Shown in pieces: positions 57,936 to 64,000 of a stretch of 64,000 nucleotides of DNA. The stretch comes from Heterotrichella gracilis (taxonomy: Eukaryota > Sar > Xanthophyceae > Tribonematales > Xanthonemataceae). The first letter of the stretch is position 1. Every line of letters begins with the position of its first letter. The stretch is from assembly GCA_032358255.1 (NCBI GenBank), contig JAULBX010010214.1:43780-107779 (forward strand), given 5' to 3'. A model generated the notes under the pieces. The model made no database searches, was not told the origin of the DNA, and saw only the letters and a list, made by a program, of their open reading frames with translations. The translations under genes were made by a program, and so were the position numbers.

Positions 57936-59990
57936 CTAGGGTGCCTGGTCAGCGCTGTCAGCCAGGCTCGCTGCCTGCTCCAGGATGTCGCCATGCCTCT
58001 TGCAGATGCTTGCAAACTCCCCTGCCAGGCTGACACCCTCCTCCTTGCTTGGCATAGCCCTGTAGCACCTGCACTGCCTGGCGCCCTCGGGCTGCCAGAA
58101 CAGCGCTGCAAGCTCCTTCACCAGCGGGCGCAGCTGCTCATGGCACAGCCCCAGCTGCTCTGAATCACAAGGAAATAGAAACGTTTAGTGCAGATGAATG
58201 ATGGACACGGGGAATGAAATGGAAGACATAGGATGAAAGAAATGTAATGTAGATGAATAAAGTCGTAAAGGAAACAAATATTCATAAATATGTAAAGAAA
58301 ATGGACAATAATTGTAACATTTGACCACGCCCCTCATCTCCACATACGAGGGCTCTGTTGAGGAACAGATGCTGCTCATGCTGCGCACCGAACATGACCT
58401 CCTGCTGCATGGTCTTGTACTTGACGGCCTGCATGGCGGACCAGGGCCTGTAGTTGCGCCACAGCAGGTAATCATCTGAGGCCACATCCATCAGGCAGTA
58501 AAGCGCGGCCTCCACCTCAGTGGCGAGGCTGAGTGGCTCTTGGAATTCCTCCTTATCCTCCCTGGCGAGGGCAGCCCAGCATGGATTGGCGACGCTGCCT
58601 GCCGGTGCGTGGACATCCATAAATACTTAATACATAATAACCACCAATCACGGTATGCAAGAAATAAATGAGCGGGGAAGGCAAACAAAGCAAATTTACA
58701 TAGGTACACGGATATATCCGTGCCTGCCCCCAAATGATGTCCATTATTTAATTAACCATAATCAACAATAAATGCGATTGTGTCAGCATGCTCCTCATGT
58801 TGAGACAGGTGCGAGAGGGCGCCACCCTCCGAGCCTGCCCATTCCCACACCTTAAATCCCAAACCCTAACCCCTAACCCCTAAGCAGTCCATACCTGCCG
58901 GCGCGTGGAAGTCGATCAGGACCAGCTGGCCCTCGTGCTGCATCAGATTGCCGGCTTCAGGGCCCCGTGCAGCATCCCCAGCTCTGACATGGCACCCAGG
59001 GTCTCCGCCAGCTGGCCAAACACGCGCGCAATGGTTGCGGCGCCCTGCTCCTCGACGTTCAGGTGGCGGGCCAGGGGCTCCATCACCAGAAAGGGCTCCC
59101 TGGTCTCAGGCAGGAAGCCGCAGGCCGTGCACTTGACCACATAGGGCAGGTGCTCCAGCTCCCGCAGCCTGTCGGCCTGCAGGGTTTAGGGTTTAGGGTT
59201 TAGGGTAGATGCAAACCCTAAATAGGTCGTGCATTTGACCACATGGGGCAGGTGCTCCAGCTGGCGCAGCCTGTCGGCCTGCAGGGCACACCACAGGCTC
59301 ACGTGGCGTGGTAGCAGCCAGTGTATATGTCATATATGCATGGATATTATAGGTGTTATTAACATTGTTACAGTACAAGCTTACATATCAGTTATATTTA
59401 CAAGTAGTAATAGCCCATGTCACAACACGCCCACAACCTTGGTGAAAGCATGGTTCACGCTACAGTCCACGCTGCCGCTACCAACACAGTGCCACTAGGC
59501 TAGGATGAATGCATGCCCATGGGATGACGACCCTGGTTCGGCACCAACGCTAAACCCTAAACCCGTCAACACACACCCTACACTCATTGCCAACCCAGGC
59601 CCAAATGGTCCTCACCTCCTCAAAAGCTGTGGGGGAGATCTTGAGGGCCACGGGGCAGCTGGCCAGCCCTTTGCCCTCCCGCAGGGCAGAGTACACCATG
59701 TTGTCTCTGCCCGCATAGCGGCTTCCTCCCTCCCCAGCTGCAGACCCACAGACCGGGGTCACTGGGGATGGCTGCCTGGGCTTCCTGTCCCCACTCTGTT
59801 TCCACACAGCCATACGGGGGCCCCTCCGCATGCTCAGTGCTGGCGCGGGCTTTGACGCAAAGCTGTGCTGCTGAGTGCTGGTGCTGAAAGGTGACGTTGC
59901 AGCCCTGCCATTGAAGGCTGCCCTGCATACTGGCCTGGAGGAGGACAGGGCAGCTGGCAGCAGCTGGGCACTCTGCTTGATGCTATTCAT
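57936..59990 (-). CDS. Plastid-targeted kinase-like protein, catalytic Asp missing
   Basis: Exons 59990-59616, 59176-58895, 58598-58348 and 58154-57936 (TAG). The N-terminus is a Ser/Ala/Arg-rich plastid-type transit peptide (MNSIKQSAQLLPAALSSSR). A reduced protein-kinase domain follows: PVALKISPTAFEEADRLREL holds the VALK lysine and start of helix C; PFLVMEPLA is the hinge; the catalytic loop reads MLHGALKP where HRDLKP is expected; and VLIDFHAPA sits where DFG is expected. With the HRD aspartate replaced by Ala, it is probably a pseudokinase. The C-terminal region is helical and unrecognised. The four exons sum to one base less than a multiple of three. The missing base maps to the catalytic loop near 58951, where the frame must shift from HGALKP to NLMQHEGQLVL. 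This is a sequence error or a real frameshift. The family call is moderate. Confidence 0.6.
58592..58618 (-). repeat. Short exon-end echo before exon 58598
   Basis: On the minus strand, GATGTCCACGCACCGGCAG just upstream of exon 58598-58348 echoes the end of the previous exon (GACTTCCACGCGCCGGCAG), 16 of 19 bases identical. Confidence 0.5.
59177..59290 (-). repeat. Exon echo with telomere-repeat spacer in the kinase-like gene
   Basis: The acceptor and first ~55 bases of exon 59176-58895 recur at 59226-59281 (plus strand: GGCAGGTGCTCCAGCT then GCAGCCTGTCGGCCTGCAGG in both). The spacer is TTTAGGG repeated three times plus an inverted CCCTAAA unit. Confidence 0.8.
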
Positions 59991-60897
59991 TGTAGCACCC
60001 TGCATCAAGCACAGGCCAATGCTTGGTCAGGGCGAGAGCTGGGCAGAGGCACTGTCCGCCCATGCATTGCGGTGGGACTTTAGCGGCAGTCTCCCTGAGC
60101 AAGAATTGGCGTATTACCTTAAAGCCCATCATCGAAGAGCATTTAGGAAACGTCGAGCTACTGAGTGTTGCAAAGCAGTGCAACAGCATGGCCATATATA
60201 TGGGGCCAGGGCTCAAAACGTCTAACAACTCCGATACTATCGAATAGCATAAGATCACGTTTTTAAAACACCACGAAAGGCGCTATGCTCGTGAGTGCAC
60301 CTTGCAAGGGGCATGCATGCACCATTAGTCATATGCATGCATTGCATGTGCGCATGCCGTTGCGGGCATGTCGTACACACGGCGCGGTTGCGTAAAACCC
60401 TGGCCCACCATTTCTTAGCATACAGTGTGGTAGGTTGCTTGTGGATGCAGCTTTGTAAGGGACATACCATACTCACCACTGTGTGTGCGGTGGATGTCGT
60501 AATGGTGCCAGATGACTCGTGGTTTCTATTGCAAGCACTGTAGCACTCGACAAGCGTGTGAGCGAGTGAAGGGGCGGTGAAGCGATATTGCTTACAAGCG
60601 CTGAAGCATCAAACTGTTTCTATTACAGTGTGGGAATGCTTCCGTACTGCACTTATAACCAGCACACAAACTTCATCACCACCTATCTATTATATCTAAC
60701 CAGCCTGAGGCTAGAACACACCTATATCAGCATTCGTTTGCGAGCGCTGCATATCACTGAACTTGCCTCATGATTTATTAACTAAAATATGTGGGTATCG
60801 AGGCGACTAGACACTGAAACTAGAAGAAGAGCCACTAAGAAACAATTTGCACTCATGCGCCTGGGTGGCCATGCCAGCTGGACCCCTCATGTGGCCC
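59991..60897. other. Intergenic, no supported feature
   Basis: Lies between the start of the kinase-like gene and the 3' end of the MYND gene (both minus). CATGCATGCAC and related runs occur near 60312-60345. No exon or RNA gene was seen. Confidence 0.55.
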
Positions 60898-63635
60898 TCA
60901 CCTATGCTGCTTTGCTTGCGCGCGTATCGCCTTGCACGCCCCCTTGTGCTGCGGCCAGTGCAGGTCCTGGCAGGCGGCGCTGCAGTAGCGGGTGGTGCCA
61001 CAGGGGCACCCCCGCAGCTTGATGGCCTTGCCCTCGCCTTTGCTCCCCTCCACACCGCACTGGCTGCACTGCCTGGCCTTTTTGGCCTTGACCGGGGGTG
61101 TGCTGGGACGCTGGGAGGCGGTGGCGCTTGCACTTGCGCCGCCATTGTCTCCACCACTGGCGCCGCTCCTGTCCCCACCGCTGCCAGCAACACCATCCTC
61201 ACCACTCACACCGCCCCCGTCCCCACTGCTGGCAGCACCAACTCCGCAAGGCTCCCCACCGCTGACGCCTCCCCCGCCCCCACCACCAGACCCTCCCCAC
61301 TCCCAGCCACCGCTTGCATCCCCCCTAGCACCTCCTTCCCCCCCTGGGGGCTGGGGTTGGACCCCCCCTGGTGTGGCCTCAGAAGCTGCGGTGCCAATGT
61401 GCTCTACGGCGGTGGCGAGCTTGCAGCGGATGATCCCCGCTTGTAGCCGACTCACCTGCAGGGCAGCACCTTCAGGGTTTAGGGTTCAAGGCTGACCTGC
61501 GGCAGCTTTAGGGTTTAGGGCTAACGACGGACTGACCAACAACAGCAGGGGCAGGAGCAATAGGGTTTAGGGTTTTAGGGTTTCACGGTAGCAGCAGGAT
61601 CCTCTGGGCCAGCCCACATGGAATGCTTCCAGTCAGTGGCACACATGGGTGTAAGACTGGGGTAGGTCTAGTGCAACCAGCGCATACACTCTCACTCCCA
61701 ACCAACCCCTACTTTTGCCTTTACTGAAATAAAAGGCTGGACAGTGTGCATCAAATAATCCTACCACTACCACTACCACTGCCACTACCACTGCCTTCAC
61801 ACTACCAGCACCACCGTCTTAAAACACCCATTATTCACCACAGTACACTACATTGCAGCATCAGGACATTCGCACTCCACACGTTGCCCAAAACCCTAAA
61901 CCCTGATCCATTACTTGCGCAGTACCTTGTCTTTGAGGTCGTACGACACTTGGAACATGCCATTCTCGGGTGACCATTTGACGGTGTTGGGGTGTGCGCT
62001 CCTCACAATCCGGATGCTTGGCTTCCAGGTACTGCGCTCGCCTGACCCGGCATATCCCACCACATTGACAACAGTCAAAGCATGATTGGAGCATGATCAG
62101 AACATGACCTTGACTTGTTCCAGCGTTCACCGTAGAATCAATTACAGCGTTCAGCGTAGAATATGCTTGCAACCATGGTCCTCAGAGTCACAGATTAAAG
62201 CTTGATCAGAATTTCCATGAACTTTGCGACGGGATAAAATGGGTAGCACGAAAGTGCGGTAAGCGGCACGACTGGTTTGCCACCATCTGCCACACTGGAA
62301 AAGTGTCAGTTAAGCCTTGGCTCTAGGACTGGGGTGAGGCATACCCAAACATGCTAACCTGGCTTCGAAGCTGGAAAGCCAAATACTTACTTACAGAGCA
62401 TGATCAAGGCATCCCGTCCACCGCCACCTCACCTTGAGCATGGAATGCTTGACCCACTCCATGCAGAAGTGGCCACAGGCAAAGCACAGCCCCCTGGGCG
62501 TTGTTGGTACTCAACTGTTGCAGCAGGTACCTGCAGAAGAATATAGAGACATAAGGTATATGACAAAATTCTGGTTGTAAATTCCTCGCACAGGAAATGT
62601 ATATATATAAGGAAAGTTGGAAGAAAAAGTATACATGTTCTCCCTGGGCAGCAGCATGTACCTGCGGAAAGAAATCAGATACATGAGGTCAGTGATACGC
62701 TTTTGTGTGATTAGGAGAAGTAGGACCTTGGACGTGAATGATGGAATAATTCACCATTGCACTCCCTTGGACATAGCAGCACGCAGGTACTTATGAAAAG
62801 CTTTACAGCGTTTGAATTAGATTCAACGGGGTAATTGGTGAACACCTTTCTGTGTATGTTCTGGGTTCCAACAGCAGCAGATACATTTACCAATTTACAT
62901 CAAAGCCGACTTATGGTAGTGGGAATACCCAGTGCATGGCATTGATGTTTGGTTTGATTGTTACACAAACGCCACCCTTACCTGTATATCCCCTCCATGT
63001 ATTGCTTGTCCATGTACACCTGGCTCAAAACACTGGGATCCGCATCCGCTGCCCATGCCACAGGCATGATGGAACACAGCGCCCGTGCTGCTTGGAAGCC
63101 CAGTCGGGCATGTGACAGCAGGCGCACCAGCTGGTGGTGGTACTTGCTTTGCACCACTGCTGCTAGCAGGGATGCACGATGCGCCTGCAGGCAGGCAAGC
63201 CTAGAATTAGAATTAGGGTGTTAGGGTTTATAGGGCTGCACTTGCAGGCATCCACATTGGGTAGGCTGCTACTTGATCGATGTAAGTTTTCACCCACACC
63301 CAGCAGAGGGTCATACCTCATGCAACACTGCGTAACCGCAATAATACCGTACCTTGACAAGAGGGTACCTGGGGCGGAACTGCATTAATACCGTTTCTCA
63401 TAAGAGGATACCTAGGGCGGAACTGCAATTCTACCGTACCTTCACAAGGTAGAGAGGGACTACAATTATACCGTACCTTCACAAGAGGGAAGGGCGCAGC
63501 CACCTGCTCCAATGTCTCATCAGAGGCCAGGACAAAGGTCCCCAGATAGTTTTCTCCCAGTTCTAGAGTTTGTGCAGAGCAGTCCCCTAGCCCTATTCCA
63601 GACAGCAGCTCCGTGATTGGCGTCATCACCAGGCT
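60898..63635 (-). CDS. MYND zinc-finger protein, gene model incomplete
   Basis: The clear exons are 63635-63477, 63184-62982, 62530-62433, 62031-61926 and about 61457-60898. The last carries a C-terminal MYND finger: CSQCGVEG, LRGCPCGTTRYCSAACQDLH and WPQHKGACK give the Cys-Cys-Cys-Cys-Cys-Cys-His-Cys pattern. MYND fingers bind proline-rich protein motifs. Before it is a Gly/Ser/Ala-rich linker. The exon at 62530 reads CFACGHFCMEWVKHSMLK and runs in frame into YLEAKHPDCEERTPQHRQM, but joining it to the exon before needs a one-base shift at a GGGG run near 62492. The last junction also needs an alternative acceptor. Upstream exons read ELLSGIGLGDCSAQTLELGE and LVRLLSHARLGFQAARALCS, armadillo-like helices at best. 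The 5' end lies right of 63635 or is interrupted by the LINE. Function is unknown. Confidence 0.7.
61466..61585 (+). repeat. Interstitial telomere-like tract
   Basis: Several AGGGTTTAGGGTT units are spread over this part of the MYND-gene intron. A (CCACTA)n/(CCACTG)n microsatellite follows at about 61759-61795. Confidence 0.7.
63345..63490 (-). repeat. Tandem copies of an exon end and donor in the MYND gene
   Basis: On the plus strand, TACCGTACCTTCACAAG (exon end plus donor, reversed) recurs with variants at about 63345, 63393, 63432 and 63469, spaced roughly 40-50 bases. Only the copy at 63471 ends the coding exon; the others are alternative donors. The acceptor side (CTCTGCAACACATTGAGAGG) is also duplicated once, at 63634-63690. 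Confidence 0.7.
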
Positions 63636-63904
63636 CTGCAACACATTGAGAGGAGTTGATTCTGCAACACACTGAGAGGAGTTGATTCAAATATCCACTG
63701 GAAAATAGCATAGGGAGTGCGTGAACCAGAGGGACCAGTCCTCAGGTGTGTGTGATAGGGGTCTGCTCTGATGTCAAAGGTTTGCGATGGTGGGCCACAA
63801 ACTAACATGCAATCACATGCATAACATGACCACCATGCCGACCATCGGCTAATCCCATGGTACTGCTTGTGTTACTACCATCTGCCTACTGACCAAGGAA
63901 TTAT

Positions 63905-64000
63905 CCTTGTCAACCTGGTGGAGGTTCAAGAAAAAGGACCGCTCAGTGTGTGATAATTACAGGGGAATTAGTCTCCTTAGTGTTGTAGGAAAAGCCTTTG
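63905..64000 (+). mobile_element. LINE-type reverse transcriptase fragment, cut by the window edge
   Basis: The frame from about 63926 reads FKKKDRSVCDNYRGISLLSV then VGKAF, the N-terminal motif of non-LTR retrotransposon reverse transcriptases (usual F-KKGDRS-CDNYRGISLLSVxGKxF). The preceding expected residues (GIILVNL) are in a different frame, so the copy is damaged or the boundary is near 63930. The element continues beyond 64000. Confidence 0.9.

Noticed and set aside
60300-60350. Regulatory cluster of CATGCATG motifs
   Set aside because: CATGCATGC runs occur at many unrelated positions (33576, 42333, 49405, 53964), so they look like simple repeats.

Overview
This is nuclear DNA of a eukaryote, most likely a green alga (Chlorophyta). 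Genes are broken into many short exons by GT-AG introns that usually end in TGCAG. Plant-type telomere motifs (TTTAGGG/CCCTAAA) are scattered inside introns. The gene set mixes plant-like functions (folate synthesis, plastid-type malonyl transacylase, a B3 DNA-binding domain, a plastid-targeted kinase-like protein) with a flagellar radial spoke head protein, so the lineage makes or recently made motile cells. A 100-N gap at 16235-16334 shows the window comes from a scaffolded assembly. The class is inference; the TTTAGGG motif fits trebouxiophytes better than the Chlamydomonas TTTTAGGG type.

Layout, left to right: dihydrofolate/folylpolyglutamate synthase (+, 5' cut, 1-3205); ankyrin repeats apparently fused to malonyl-CoA:ACP transacylase (-, 4826-8005); serine carboxypeptidase-like S10 protein (+, 9338-16484); nocturnin-like phosphatase (+, 18038-21657) with a tRNA-Thr(AGU) nested in an intron; ESCRT-III VPS60/CHMP5 (-, 22341-23579); a short membrane-protein exon (+, 24203); a large unrecognised gene (-, 25720-31260) that may continue into a B3/AT-hook gene (-, 31498-32782); FkbM-like secreted or anchored protein (+, 33751-34933); radial spoke head RSP4/6 (-, 35476-38278); ribosome-biogenesis factor NOP53 (+, 38982-42014); KH-domain protein (+, 42696-46632); GNAT-like acetyltransferase (-, 47025-48760); sarcosine oxidase-like flavoenzyme (+, 49532-52872); SIMPL-domain protein (+, 54482-56673); plastid-targeted pseudokinase-like protein (-, 57936-59990); MYND-finger protein (-, 60898-63635 and perhaps beyond); and the start of a LINE reverse transcriptase at the right edge. 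Most exon models were checked by hand: spliced lengths are multiples of three and phases match across junctions. The genes are not an operon and show no shared pathway; they form ordinary divergent, convergent and tandem pairs.

The most unusual property is structural. Almost every gene carries 'exon echoes': extra partial copies of an exon end, usually including the neighbouring splice site, lying in the adjacent intron or just past the stop codon. They occur at more than twenty places, and many are separated from the real exon by short telomere-like repeats. Examples are three copies of the catalytic-serine exon of the carboxypeptidase, three copies of its catalytic-histidine exon, three copies of one exon of the SIMPL gene, and three copies of an exon end at 30907-31195. 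This looks like one recurrent duplication process acting at exon/intron borders, possibly tied to telomere-repeat addition during break repair. Other points of interest are the ankyrin-transacylase fusion through a GC-AG intron, two long foldback hairpins in one intron, a possible poison exon in the KH gene, and a tiny poly(A) retroposon with a 16-bp target duplication.
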